A DNA stretch of 64,000 nucleotides from Novosphingobium sp. ST904 (lineage in GTDB: Bacteria; Pseudomonadota; Alphaproteobacteria; Sphingomonadales; Sphingomonadaceae), in assembly GCF_001298105.1 (NCBI RefSeq), contig NZ_LGJH01000149.1, forward strand, positions 41,771 through 105,770, given 5' to 3'. Shown in pieces: positions 15,931 through 23,948 of this stretch. Positions within the stretch are counted from its first letter, which is position 1; every line of letters begins with the position of its first letter. A program made the position numbers and the translations under genes. The notes below the pieces were generated by a model that saw nothing but the letters and a program-made list of their open reading frames with translations, made no database searches and had not been told where the DNA came from.

Positions 15931-16172
15931 CCTAATGTTTCTAATGCGCCGTCGAGGAAGGCCAAAGACCCGCAGAATTTAGCCATTCTTGCCATTAGAA
16001 CCGCGATCTAATCTGGCCTAATATTTTCAGGCCTCAAACCTTATGTCACTGGAAAACAAGGATATTTATCGATCTAGAAATTACCCTCTCTCTCTATAAT
16101 TTGATTATAACAAGATTAGTAATTTATTAGACCGTAAGACATTGAAATTTCGTGCTTATTAGAAACATTAGG
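15931..16172. repeat. 15-bp inverted repeat bounding an AT-rich segment
   Basis: CCTAATGTTTCTAAT at 15931-15945 is exactly repeated in inverted orientation at 16158-16172. The 212 bases between them are much more AT-rich than anything else in the window and contain a GGCCT/AGGCC hairpin near 16,012-16,030. The gap 15,743-16,115 holds no recognisable gene. The repeat could be a recombination site, a replication or partition site of the prophage, or the footprint of a small mobile element. Confidence 0.6.
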
Positions 16173-16433
16173 CGTTGGCGACGCATACCCCATACCCTTG
16201 AGAATTCGACGGTAGGCAGCGGCCTTCAGCGAAGCGTTCTTGATCGCTAACACCCTGCCCAAGGTCTGAAGCCGATGTGCGGAATTGTGCGCGAGCGTGC
16301 GTTCGGAGACCGCATTGCGGGGAGCCTGCGAGATAGGCGTGATCTGGTCGGGACTATGTCGGGACTCTAGGTCCCGATCTGTTCCATCCGAGCCCGCTTT
16401 GTTCCGAAACGAGGGGAGTTGACGCGGCCGCAA
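16116..16433 (-). CDS. Possible hypothetical protein next to tRNA-Val
   Basis: A 105-codon open frame of uncertain reality. The product is basic, with a helical middle (LAHNSAHRLQTLGRVLAIKNASLKAAAYRRILKGMGYA) that could be the end of a DNA-binding or recombinase-like protein. No family is recognised. Its final 20 codons lie in the AT-rich segment and include the right arm of the 15-bp inverted repeat. It ends 42 bases before the tRNA gene. It may be a remnant at the prophage boundary. Confidence 0.3.
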   Translation of the reverse strand: MRPRQLPSFRNKAGSDGTDRDLESRHSPDQITPISQAPRNAVSERTLAHNSAHRLQTLGRVLAIKNASLKAAAYRRILKGMGYASPTPNVSNKHEISMSYGLINY

Positions 16434-16475
16434 AATCGCTTATTTGGCGCGTTCTGCGGCGCACACAGCGCGTCC

Positions 16476-16551
16476 GGGCGGTTAGCTCAGTTGGTAGAGC
16501 ATCTCGTTTACACCGAGAGGGTCGGGGGTTCGAGCCCCTCACCGCCCACCA
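16476..16551 (+). tRNA. tRNA-Val (anticodon TAC)
   Basis: A complete cloverleaf can be drawn: acceptor GGGCGGT paired with ACCGCCC, D arm GCTC/GAGC, and an anticodon stem TCTCG/CGAGA around the loop TTTACAC, giving anticodon TAC. The T arm is GGGGT/GCCCC-type with TTCGA. The 3' CCA is encoded. It reads rightward into the end of an opposing frameshifted gene and lies at the probable chromosomal edge of the prophage. Confidence 0.97.
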
Positions 16552-16559
16552 TTTCCTTC

Positions 16560-16861
16560 CTATTCGCAGGCGATTCCATCGCGTCCCGGTCCAGCCCCGG
16601 CCGGTATCCCGCGTCGCCACGGCGCAGCGGAGCGGCGCCCGCTGCCCGCGCGCTGGCGCAATTGGGATAATAGCCCGCTCCGCCCGGGGATCGCTGCGGC
16701 CTGACAGGCGCGGGCGCGGGCGCGGCCCTGCTGCCGTGGCAATGATAATCCCCCGTCTTGCGGTTGCTATGACAACCGGCCGCATTCACGCCGCCCGGAT
16801 GGGCCGAAACCGCGCCGGGCAAGGACATCAGGGTGAATGTCAGGCAAATGAGAAAGCGCAT
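16560..16861 (-). pseudogene. Secreted Excalibur-domain protein, frameshifted near its end
   Basis: The ATG at 16861 starts a signal peptide (MRFLICLTFTLMSLPGAVSA). It is followed by HPGGVNAAGCHSNRKTGDYHCH, a YHYH-like cysteine-histidine segment, a proline-alanine linker and an Excalibur calcium-binding domain (YYPNCASARAAGAAPLRRGDAGYRPGLDRD). The domain should finish with DGDGIACE and stop at 16560. One G is missing near 16582 (GACGCGAT where GACGGCGAT is expected), so translation misses the stop and continues antisense through the tRNA-Val gene to 16508. With the base restored the protein is 100 residues and complete. Damage or sequencing error cannot be told apart here. Confidence 0.8.
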
Positions 16862-16903
16862 CCTGAATGCGCTAGCATTAAATCCTTGAAATGCAGATCA
16901 TTG

Positions 16904-17827
16904 TCAGGCGGCCGTGGTCGCCCCGCGAATCACGCCGAAACCATAGAGAAGGTGTTCGAGCTGCCCATCGGGCACCGGCGGAAACGCCACCGTCTCGCCG
17001 CCCTGCCGGATAACGTCGATATCTGCGGAAACCTGCTCCAGCGACCAGTCCTGACGGAACGCCCCCTCGTTCTCGGTGATGCGCGCGCGCGCCAGGCGGC
17101 CGCCCATCGCCACGAACATTTCGCCGGTGGCCTCGCAGCTTTCGTGACAGAGATAGCCGACCATCGGCGCCACCTGTTCCGGCTCCATCGGCGGGAACTG
17201 GCTGGTGTCGATCCCTTCCGACATGCGGGTGACGGCGGCAGGAACGATCAGGTTGGATTTCACATCGGCGTGCTGCCCCTCGATCGCGGCGGTGTTGGAC
17301 AGGCCCATGAAGCCCGCCTTGCACATCGCGTAAGTCACATTGTCGGACTTGCCGTAGAGCCCGTTGATCGAGCTGGTCAGCACGATGCGGCCATAGCCCT
17401 GCGCCATCATGTGCGGGAAAGCCTCACGCACGACGTGGTAGGCGCCCTTCAGATGAACATCGAGGACGCTGGTGAAATCCTCGTAGGAAAGCTCGGAAAG
17501 GCTGCCCCGCCGCACGTTGCCGGCCGAGTGGATCAGGATATCGATCCGCCCGAAGGCATCGAGCGCGGCCCCGATGATGGCCTTGCCGCCTTCGGGCGTA
17601 GCGACGCTGTCGGTATTGGCCACCGCCTCTCCGCCGGCCGCGCGGATTTCGGCGGCAAGCGCTTCCGCCGGACCTTCCTCGGTGGCATCGCCCGCCATCG
17701 AGACGCCAGGATCGTTGATCACCAGCTTGCAGCCCCGGCTGGCCAGCAACAGGGCATGAGCCCGGCCAAGCCCGCGCCCGCCGCCGGTGATCACGGCGAC
17801 TCTATTGTCGAAGCGCAGGTCTGCCAT
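16904..17827 (-). CDS. Short-chain dehydrogenase, MFE-2/17beta-HSD4-like
   Basis: A 307-residue SDR with the NAD-binding TGGGRGLGRAHALLLASRG motif (from residue 14), SerSer at 152-153 and the catalytic Tyr166-x3-Lys170 in YAMCK. An NDPG stretch after strand 2 and the long insert (SMAGDATEEGPAEALAAEI) are typical of the 3-hydroxyacyl-CoA dehydrogenase domain of multifunctional enzyme type 2. The C-terminal extension after residue 250 also fits that group. It probably oxidises a 3-hydroxyacyl-CoA. It is the last gene of the leftward CoA-pathway block, 50 bases after the CoA transferase, and the two-domain hydratase two genes upstream is its natural partner. Confidence 0.88.
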   Translation of the reverse strand: MADLRFDNRVAVITGGGRGLGRAHALLLASRGCKLVINDPGVSMAGDATEEGPAEALAAEIRAAGGEAVANTDSVATPEGGKAIIGAALDAFGRIDILIHSAGNVRRGSLSELSYEDFTSVLDVHLKGAYHVVREAFPHMMAQGYGRIVLTSSINGLYGKSDNVTYAMCKAGFMGLSNTAAIEGQHADVKSNLIVPAAVTRMSEGIDTSQFPPMEPEQVAPMVGYLCHESCEATGEMFVAMGGRLARARITENEGAFRQDWSLEQVSADIDVIRQGGETVAFPPVPDGQLEHLLYGFGVIRGATTAA

Positions 17828-17877
17828 CTGGAAATCCTCTCAAGTCTTGTCCCGCCAGCCTTGCCCGATGTGGGGGC

Positions 17878-19098
17878 TCAGGCAACCACTCCGGCGTTCC
17901 GCAGCTGCGCAATTCGCTCGGGCGAAAGATCGAGCACGTTGCCAAGGATCGCATCGGTGTGCTCGCCCAATACCGGCGGCGCGCTGGGCACGGGCTGGGG
18001 CGCGTCGGTGAAGCGGATCGGGCGATTGACGATGGGGATCGGGCCCAGTGTGCTGTGCTGCGTTTCCACCACCATCTCGCGCTCCACCGCCTGCGGCTGC
18101 GCCAGCGCTTCCGACACGCCGAGGATCGGGGCATGCGGCACTTCGTGCGCGGTGAATATCGCCACGAGTTCGTCCACGCTGTGCCGCTCGGTAAAGGCGC
18201 TGACGATGGCGTTCACCTCGGCCCGCGCATCGCGGCGCTTCTCCAGGGTGTCGTAGCGCGGGTCTTCGGTAAGTTCGGGCCGGTCGATCGAGCGGCAGAT
18301 ACGGCTCCAGAAGCCCGGCGTGAGGCAGGCGACCACGATCGAGCCCTCCCGCGCCGGGAAAATCCCGTAAGGCACGAGATTGGGATGCTGCGACCCTACC
18401 CGGTTCGGGTCCGTGCCGTTGAAGAAGGAAAGCTGCGCGATATAGCCGAGCATCCCGATCAGCCCGTCCATCAGGCTGACGTCGATATGCCGCCCCACCC
18501 CGGTCCGCTCGCGTTCGTAGAGCGCCGAAAGGATGCCGATCGGCCCGTTGATCCCGCCAACCAGATCGCCCAGCGGAATGCCCAGCTTGGTTGGCAGTCC
18601 GTCAGGCTCTCCGTTCATCGAAAGCGCGCCGGACATGGCCTGCAGCACGATGTCGAAACTGGGCCGGTCCTTGAGCGGCCCGGTCTGGCCATAGCCCGAG
18701 ATCGAACAGTAGATCAGGCGCGGGTTGATGGCCTTCATCGTATCGTAGCCGAGCCCCAGCCGCTCCATCACACCCGGCCGATAGTTCTCCACCAGCACGT
18801 CGCACTTGGCCGCCAGATCGCGAACGAGAGCCAGCCCTTCCTCCGTCTTGAGATCGACGACGATGGACTGCTTGCCGCGATTGACCGCGAGGTAATAGTG
18901 GCTCTCCCCATCGCGAAGCGGCGGGAAGGAGCGGGTTTCGTCACCCGTGCCGGGCGGCTCGATCTTGAAAACCTCGGCGCCCATGTCGGCCAGCGCGAGG
19001 CTGGCGGCGGGGCCTGCCAGCACGCGGGTAAAGTCGATCACGCGCACACCGGCGAGCGGCCCGGCCCAAGCCCGGTTTACCGGTTCGTCTGCATTCAT
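17878..19098 (-). CDS. CoA transferase, CaiB/BaiF (class III) family
   Basis: A 406-residue class III CoA transferase. It shows GVRVIDFTRVLAGPAASLALADMGAEVFKIEPPGTGDETR at the N terminus and NRGKQSIVVDLKTEEG. The catalytic Asp149 lies in PSFDIVLQAMSG, and a VGGINGPIGILSALYERERTG segment follows. These enzymes move CoA between carboxylic acids through aspartyl-CoA intermediates. The acyl substrate is unknown. The ATG at 19098 overlaps the stop of the alpha/beta hydrolase gene by four bases, so the two are co-translated. Confidence 0.92.
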   Translation of the reverse strand: MNADEPVNRAWAGPLAGVRVIDFTRVLAGPAASLALADMGAEVFKIEPPGTGDETRSFPPLRDGESHYYLAVNRGKQSIVVDLKTEEGLALVRDLAAKCDVLVENYRPGVMERLGLGYDTMKAINPRLIYCSISGYGQTGPLKDRPSFDIVLQAMSGALSMNGEPDGLPTKLGIPLGDLVGGINGPIGILSALYERERTGVGRHIDVSLMDGLIGMLGYIAQLSFFNGTDPNRVGSQHPNLVPYGIFPAREGSIVVACLTPGFWSRICRSIDRPELTEDPRYDTLEKRRDARAEVNAIVSAFTERHSVDELVAIFTAHEVPHAPILGVSEALAQPQAVEREMVVETQHSTLGPIPIVNRPIRFTDAPQPVPSAPPVLGEHTDAILGNVLDLSPERIAQLRNAGVVA

Positions 19099-20150
19099 CG
19101 GGACAGGTTCTCGCGAAAGAAGGAGAGGATAGCCGCCACGGCATCGCGCCCCTCGGGCATGTGGAGGCCGTAGTGGTAGCAGTGGCCCATGCCCTCGCCG
19201 ACGATCAGCGTCGAACGGATGCCGGCCTTGAGCAGCTGCGAATTGGTGAAGATCGCCGGGCTGAGGTCCATCGCGCGGGTGCCGGTGATGATGAGCGTGG
19301 GCGGAAAGGTCGCCAGCACGTCCAGGTGATAGCCCGGCCAGGCGCTGGGATCGCGCGGATCGCAGCCGTCGAAATAGCCGCGCGTGATATCCATGGGCGT
19401 GCTGCCGTCAGCGGGCGGCGGCGGGAAAGAGGCGTCGATATAGCCTGCGACATAGGCAGACTCTCCGGTTCCGAACGGCACTCCGCCCGCGCCGAAGATG
19501 CCCACCGCGCCCGCTTGCGGCAGTCCATGCGCCGGCAGCCAAGCGGCGGCCTGCGCCGTCAGCGCGCCGCCTGCGGAACCGCCATAGATGCCGATCCGGC
19601 CGGGGGCATAGTCCGCCAGCAGCGCGGCATAGACCGCCGCGACATCTTCCACGCCTGCCGGATGGCGATGCTCGGGCGCCATGCGATAGTTGACGCTGAC
19701 GACGCGATATCTGCCAAGCGCGGCAATGGGGATCGCCTCGAGAAGCGCGATCCCGTCCCACCCGACGGTGAAGGCTCCGCCGTGCAGGTTTATCAGCACG
19801 CGCTCGGGATCGTGGCTGCCGTCGGCGGGGGTGACGTCCAGCACCTCCACGCCGCCGATGGTGCTGGGGACGATCTCTACCGCGAAATTGTCGCGCAGAC
19901 GGGCGACGCCTTGCGCGGCATAGGCATTGATCTGTTCACGCCGGGCGGCGATGTCCGCTTCGTTCTCACCGGCGGCATCGAAAGCGGGGGTGGTGGCACG
20001 CATGCGCTGGAAGGCTGCGGCTTCCTCGCTCAGCAGGCTGGAAACGGGCAAGGTGAAGGCCGGAACCCGCACATTGCCATTGGCCTCGAACTGCGGCGCT
20101 GCTGCATCCTGTCCCACTGCCTGCTCTCCCGTTTTCTCACGGCCACTCAT
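19095..20150 (-). CDS. Alpha/beta hydrolase of the hormone-sensitive lipase family
   Basis: A 351-residue esterase-type hydrolase. The oxyanion-hole motif is HGGAF, the nucleophile Ser lies in GGSAGG, the acid is probably the Asp of RAMDLSP and the His is in GHCYHYG. YRMAPEHRHPAG between the first two motifs is the signature of the HSL/family IV esterases. Esters or lactones produced in the neighbouring pathway are plausible substrates. The first 45 residues are a polar extension seen in the sphingomonad-type members. It is coupled to the CoA transferase by overlap and separated from the hydratase gene by 76 bases. Confidence 0.9.
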   Translation of the reverse strand: MSGREKTGEQAVGQDAAAPQFEANGNVRVPAFTLPVSSLLSEEAAAFQRMRATTPAFDAAGENEADIAARREQINAYAAQGVARLRDNFAVEIVPSTIGGVEVLDVTPADGSHDPERVLINLHGGAFTVGWDGIALLEAIPIAALGRYRVVSVNYRMAPEHRHPAGVEDVAAVYAALLADYAPGRIGIYGGSAGGALTAQAAAWLPAHGLPQAGAVGIFGAGGVPFGTGESAYVAGYIDASFPPPPADGSTPMDITRGYFDGCDPRDPSAWPGYHLDVLATFPPTLIITGTRAMDLSPAIFTNSQLLKAGIRSTLIVGEGMGHCYHYGLHMPEGRDAVAAILSFFRENLSR

Positions 20151-20226
20151 ACGACACGGCCCGAACCTTCTGACAAAGGTCCGGGCGAAATCGCCATGCC
20201 GCTATCGGCGGCAATGCCTCTTGCGA

Positions 20227-21362
20227 TCAGCCCTTGCTGGGCAGTTCCGCAACGGCGGTGCCGAAGGCCGAGAGTTCGCCGCGATGGGTGGTCGCCTTCT
20301 GCGACACTTCGACGAACTTCTTGCCGCCTTCCTCGAACTTGCGCGTCACTTCGCCGGTGATGATGATGGCATCACCGTCCGGGTTGTGGCGGCGGATCTG
20401 GCAGTCCGACCTGGTGAGGAAGCCGTCGTCGCCGATCCAGTTGGTCATGTGGTGCGTCAGCCACGAGCAACGCTCCGGACCGTAGTCGTAAGCGCCCGGC
20501 GCGCCCACTTCGAGAGCGAAAGCTTCGTCCCAGTGCACGCGCTCGGGGCAGTCCGGCACGTTGAAGCGGTTGCGGATGCCCAGACCCGGGTGGGCCTTCT
20601 GCATCTTGTAGGCCAGCTTGTTGGCGCGGATGTAGAGGCCGCCCCAGCCTTGCGCGTAGCAGATGAAGCCGGTGACGGTCATCGGGCCCTTCATCATAGG
20701 CGGCAGCTTGTCGCCGACGTTCACGTCCTCGAAGTAGCGCGGGGTGGCGCCGCGGATCTCTTCCTGGTCGTAGATGTCGTAGAATTCGTCGAGCTGTTCC
20801 TGGGTGAAGGGCTCAACGCGGCCGCGCGCTTCGGTGTACTTGGTGCCGCGCTCGCGGGCCTCGTCACGGTCGGTACGGAACACCCACGAATCGGCGCCGG
20901 CAACCTGCTCACCGTGCTGGTTGAAGAAGTCGACGTGGTAGATCTGCTGGAACGAGCGACCGGCGAACTTGGTCTGATGCTCGACCAGATCCTTGAGATA
21001 GGCCACCGTGGTGATGGTGTCGTTGCGCAGCACCGGCTTCTGCCAGGTCCAGTCCGCACCCGCCCACATGGCGTGCACGCCCGAAAGACCGCCGCAGTAG
21101 CCCGAGACGATGCGGCTGGTGGTGAAGAGGAACGAAGGCAGCGCGACGATTGAGCCGTACTTCGTGTTCTTCGCATATTCCGGATCGCACCACAGCGGAT
21201 TGTCGTCGCCGATGCCGTGGGCATAGTGGCGGATCGCGTCACGGGTGGCTTCGTAGTTCCACGGCTCGACGGTGTTCTCGATCTTCACGCCGATGCGGGC
21301 GCGCAGATCGTCGAGGCCGGCCTCGTGATCTTGGGGAACTTGGACTCTGCTGTGGTTGCCAT
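20227..21362 (-). pseudogene. Two-domain MaoC/FAS1-type dehydratase, frameshifted near the N terminus
   Basis: The main frame (to 21288) encodes an about 353-residue protein with an N-terminal FAS1-like hot-dog dehydratase domain (AIRHYAHGIGDDNPLWCDPEY, TWQKPVLRNDTI). A second MaoC-like half includes PMTVTGFICYAQGWGG. The true start is the ATG at 21362 (MATTAESKFPKIT), but one C is missing near 21325 (ACGAGGCC where ACCGAGGCC is expected). Restoring it gives KITEAGLDDLRARIGVKIEN and a 378-residue protein. Such enzymes hydrate enoyl-CoAs in degradation of bulky acyl chains. An internal GTG at 21288 is possible but would lose the first helix. It sits between the hydrolase and the ligase in the same unit. 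Confidence 0.82.
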
Positions 21363-21393
21363 TTCGGTACTCTCCTGAATTTTCGGATTGGGT

Positions 21394-22989
21394 TCAGCCG
21401 ACCGCTTCGGCGGCCTTCGCCGCTTCGCGATCGCGCAGCATCTTGCGGTGGACCTTGCCGGCCGGGTTCTTGGGAAGCTCGTCCACGAACTCCACGATGC
21501 GCGGGAATTCATGCTGGGCGAGCTTCTGGCGGGTGAAGTCCTGAAGCTCCTTGACGAAGGCATCGTCTCCGGCGCGGTTCGCCACGACGAAGGCCTTCAC
21601 CACTTGCCCGCGCTTCTCGTCCGGCACGCCGATCACGCCGCATTCGAGCACGTTCTCATGCCGCAGCATGGTGTTCTCGATCTCGACGGCGGACATCGTC
21701 CAGCCGGCCGAGATGATCACGTCGTCGGCGCGGCCGCAGTGGTAGAAATAGCCGTCCTCATCGATCTTCGCGCGGTCCTTGGTGGTCATCCAGGCACCGC
21801 CGCGCCAGAGCATCAGCTCACCGATCTCGCCGGGCGCGGTGGGGGTGCCGTCAGGGCGCTGCACTTCCAGCTTCTGGCCCGGAACCGCCTTGCCCAGCGA
21901 TCCCGGCTTCACCGTGAAGTCCGGTGCGCCGGGATAGTTCACCAGCACGACGCCGATCTCGGTGGTGCCGTACATCGAGCAGACGGGCACCTTGAATGCC
22001 CCGTCGATGAATTCCAGAGTCGCCGGGTCGATCGGCTCCCCGGTGTAGGACAGCTTGCGGAAGTGGAACTTGAAGTCCCCCGCCGCGCCGCTGTTCTTCA
22101 TCATCCGGTAGTGCGTAGCCGCGGCCGACATGTTGGTGATGCCATAATCGTCCAGCGCCTTCATCAGCCGCACCGGATCGAAGCGTCCGGCGAAAGTGCC
22201 AGTGGTGACGCCAAGACCGAGCGGCGCCAGCGTGCCGTGCCACAGACCGTGCCCCCATGCGGGCGAGGACGGGCAGAAGAACTCGTCGCCTTCCCCGTTT
22301 GCGGTCCTGGGCCGGATGCCGGTGCCGTAGAGCGCCGCGAACATCAGCGTAACCAGCGCCTTGTGCGTGTGCTTCACCGCCTCAGGCAATTCGCGCGTGG
22401 TGCCGCTGGTGTACTGGAACACGGCGAGGTCACCCGCCCTGGTCTTCGGCTCATAGGTCGCCGGATACTTCGCGATCTCGTCCAGCAGGCCATCGTCCGC
22501 GACGATCACGCGCAGCCCGTTTTCCGCCGTCACCGCCCCGCGTGCGAGCTCCGCCTTTTCGGCATTGGTGATGAGGATCGATGGCTTGCAGTCGTCGATC
22601 CGCAGCTTGAGCGCGTCGGGACCAAACAGCGTGAACAGCGGCACCGAGATCGCCCCGGTCTGCATCGCCCCGAACAGGCAGACGTAGAACGGCAGCGAGG
22701 GTTCCAGCATAAAGGCGATCCGCTCACCCGGCTGCACGCCCTCGGCATCGAGCCAGTGCGCGAACCGCGCGGCCCCGGCGGCAATCAGATCGAAGCTGAG
22801 GATTTCATCGCGGCCATCTGCGTGGGCAATCCGCACCGCCGGCCGTCCCGAACCATCGGCATGGCGGGTGATGCATTCATGCGCGATGTTCAGCACCTCA
22901 CGGTCGCCGTCGAACAGGTCCCACAGCGCGGCCGAAGAGGCGTGCGCCTGCGCATCGGCATAGCTCGAAAGGTCGGTCAACTTCACCAT
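21394..22989 (-). CDS. AMP-dependent acyl-CoA ligase
   Basis: A 531-residue acyl/aryl-CoA synthetase of the ANL superfamily. The P-loop is YTSGTTRELPEAVKHTH, which lacks the usual G-x-PKG after SGTT. The A5 motif is SMYGTTEIG, the A8 hinge is GRADDVIISAGWTMSAVEIEN, and the C-terminal catalytic Lys is in NPAGKVHRKMLRD. It would activate a carboxylic acid at the start of the block. The ATG at 22989 is 129 bases from the divergent IclR regulator, which probably controls it. The hydratase gene follows after 31 bases. Confidence 0.92.
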   Translation of the reverse strand: MVKLTDLSSYADAQAHASSAALWDLFDGDREVLNIAHECITRHADGSGRPAVRIAHADGRDEILSFDLIAAGAARFAHWLDAEGVQPGERIAFMLEPSLPFYVCLFGAMQTGAISVPLFTLFGPDALKLRIDDCKPSILITNAEKAELARGAVTAENGLRVIVADDGLLDEIAKYPATYEPKTRAGDLAVFQYTSGTTRELPEAVKHTHKALVTLMFAALYGTGIRPRTANGEGDEFFCPSSPAWGHGLWHGTLAPLGLGVTTGTFAGRFDPVRLMKALDDYGITNMSAAATHYRMMKNSGAAGDFKFHFRKLSYTGEPIDPATLEFIDGAFKVPVCSMYGTTEIGVVLVNYPGAPDFTVKPGSLGKAVPGQKLEVQRPDGTPTAPGEIGELMLWRGGAWMTTKDRAKIDEDGYFYHCGRADDVIISAGWTMSAVEIENTMLRHENVLECGVIGVPDEKRGQVVKAFVVANRAGDDAFVKELQDFTRQKLAQHEFPRIVEFVDELPKNPAGKVHRKMLRDREAAKAAEAVG

Positions 22990-23092
22990 CGCTCATCCCG
23001 CTTCCGCGCCAGCACGATTCGCTTCTCGCGATTCGGCGCCGACCGTTTGTTCTTGTGTTCAGCAAATGTGATGAAGCAGGCTTGTTTTGTAA

Positions 23093-23121
23093 ATATTGAA
23101 TGTTATTCTATATATTGAATG
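23093..23121. promoter_or_regulatory. Repeated AT-rich operator candidate at the IclR start
   Basis: The decamer ATATTGAATG occurs at 23093-23102 and again at 23112-23121, 19 bases apart, roughly two helical turns. A GAAT-N3-ATTC palindrome lies at 23098-23108. The second copy includes the start codon of the IclR gene. The position in the divergent promoter region suggests autoregulation and control of the ligase operon. No ribosome-binding site precedes the ATG, so the regulator may be read from a leaderless message. Confidence 0.5.
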
Positions 23122-23910
23122 ACTAGCCCCACAGATCCTCTCGAAGACCCCGTGCGCGCCAGCAAGGCCCCCGCCATCGCCCGGGCGGCAGCCGTGCTGC
23201 GCCTGCTCGGCAAACGTGGATCGCCCATGGGGGTACAGGCCGTGGCGCGTGAACTGGGGCTCGTGCCCAGCACCTGTCTCTATGTTTTACGGGCGCTTGT
23301 GGCCGAGGAACTGGTCGCTTTCGACCCGGACACCAAGCGCTACGCTCTCGATGCCGGGGTCCTCACCCTCGCCCGCGCCTGGCTGAAACGGGACCAGTTC
23401 AACGACCTCGCGCAGTCCCCGCTTGACCGTATCTCGCGCGAGTTCGGACTGACCACATTGGGTGTGCAGATCTTCGGGCTCGACCACATCATCGTCACCG
23501 CGATGGCGCAATCGGGCGAGGCTTTCCAACTCTCGACCCAGGTCGGCAGCCGCTTCCCCGCGCTTGTCTCCGCCACCGGCCGCTGCATCGCCGCCTTCGG
23601 GGCGCCGGACCTCGAAGCGCTGCGCCCCCGGTTCGAAACGCTGCGCTGGGACGAGGCGCCGTCATGGCAGGAATGGTGCGCGCAAGTCGCCGAAGCGAAG
23701 CTGACCGGGATCGCCGTGGACGACGGCCACTATATCGCCGGGGTCACCGTGATCGCGGCGCCGGTGTGGAAAGGCGGTCGCGGCAGCGGCGCCCCCTCCC
23801 ACGCGCTGGTCGCCATCGGCATCGGCGCGACCTTGCGCGGGGAGATGGACCGGGTGAAGCAGGCGCTGGTCGGCGCTGCGCGGTCCCTCAGCGAGCATCT
23901 GGCGGGCTAG
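23119..23910 (+). CDS. IclR-family transcriptional regulator
   Basis: A 263-residue regulator. The N-terminal winged helix-turn-helix covers about residues 18-80 (IARAAAVLRLLGKRGSPMGVQAVARELGLVPSTCLYVLRAL). The C-terminal effector domain follows, with SRFPALVSATGRCIAAFG, GIAVDDGHYIAGVTVIAAPV and a closing helix. IclR proteins act as dimers that sense small aromatic or organic acids. It is divergent from the acyl-CoA ligase and is the obvious local regulator of that catabolic unit. The start overlaps an AT-rich direct repeat and has no Shine-Dalgarno sequence. Confidence 0.92.
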   Translation: MTSPTDPLEDPVRASKAPAIARAAAVLRLLGKRGSPMGVQAVARELGLVPSTCLYVLRALVAEELVAFDPDTKRYALDAGVLTLARAWLKRDQFNDLAQSPLDRISREFGLTTLGVQIFGLDHIIVTAMAQSGEAFQLSTQVGSRFPALVSATGRCIAAFGAPDLEALRPRFETLRWDEAPSWQEWCAQVAEAKLTGIAVDDGHYIAGVTVIAAPVWKGGRGSGAPSHALVAIGIGATLRGEMDRVKQALVGAARSLSEHLAG

Positions 23911-23948
23911 GGGAAGTCCAAAGGGACGCCCCCGTACGCGCGCCCAAC

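Larger units (their letters stand above)
1..16430. mobile_element. P2-like prophage, right-hand part (left end outside window)
   Basis: Virion genes homologous to P2 Q, P, O, N, M, L, X, R, S, J, I and H occur here, with Q and P rightward and the rest leftward, as in phage P2. Tail sheath, tube, tape measure, D, integrase and lysogeny genes are not present and presumably lie left of position 1. Accessory genes (brnTA, Dam methylase, SRAP, small SOS-linked genes) are mixed in. The right boundary is uncertain: the last convincing phage-type genes end near 15,742, and chromosomal genes begin after the tRNA at 16,476. No duplicated attachment core can be checked because the left end is missing. 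P2 lysis genes and V/W are absent, so the element may be defective. Confidence 0.85.
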
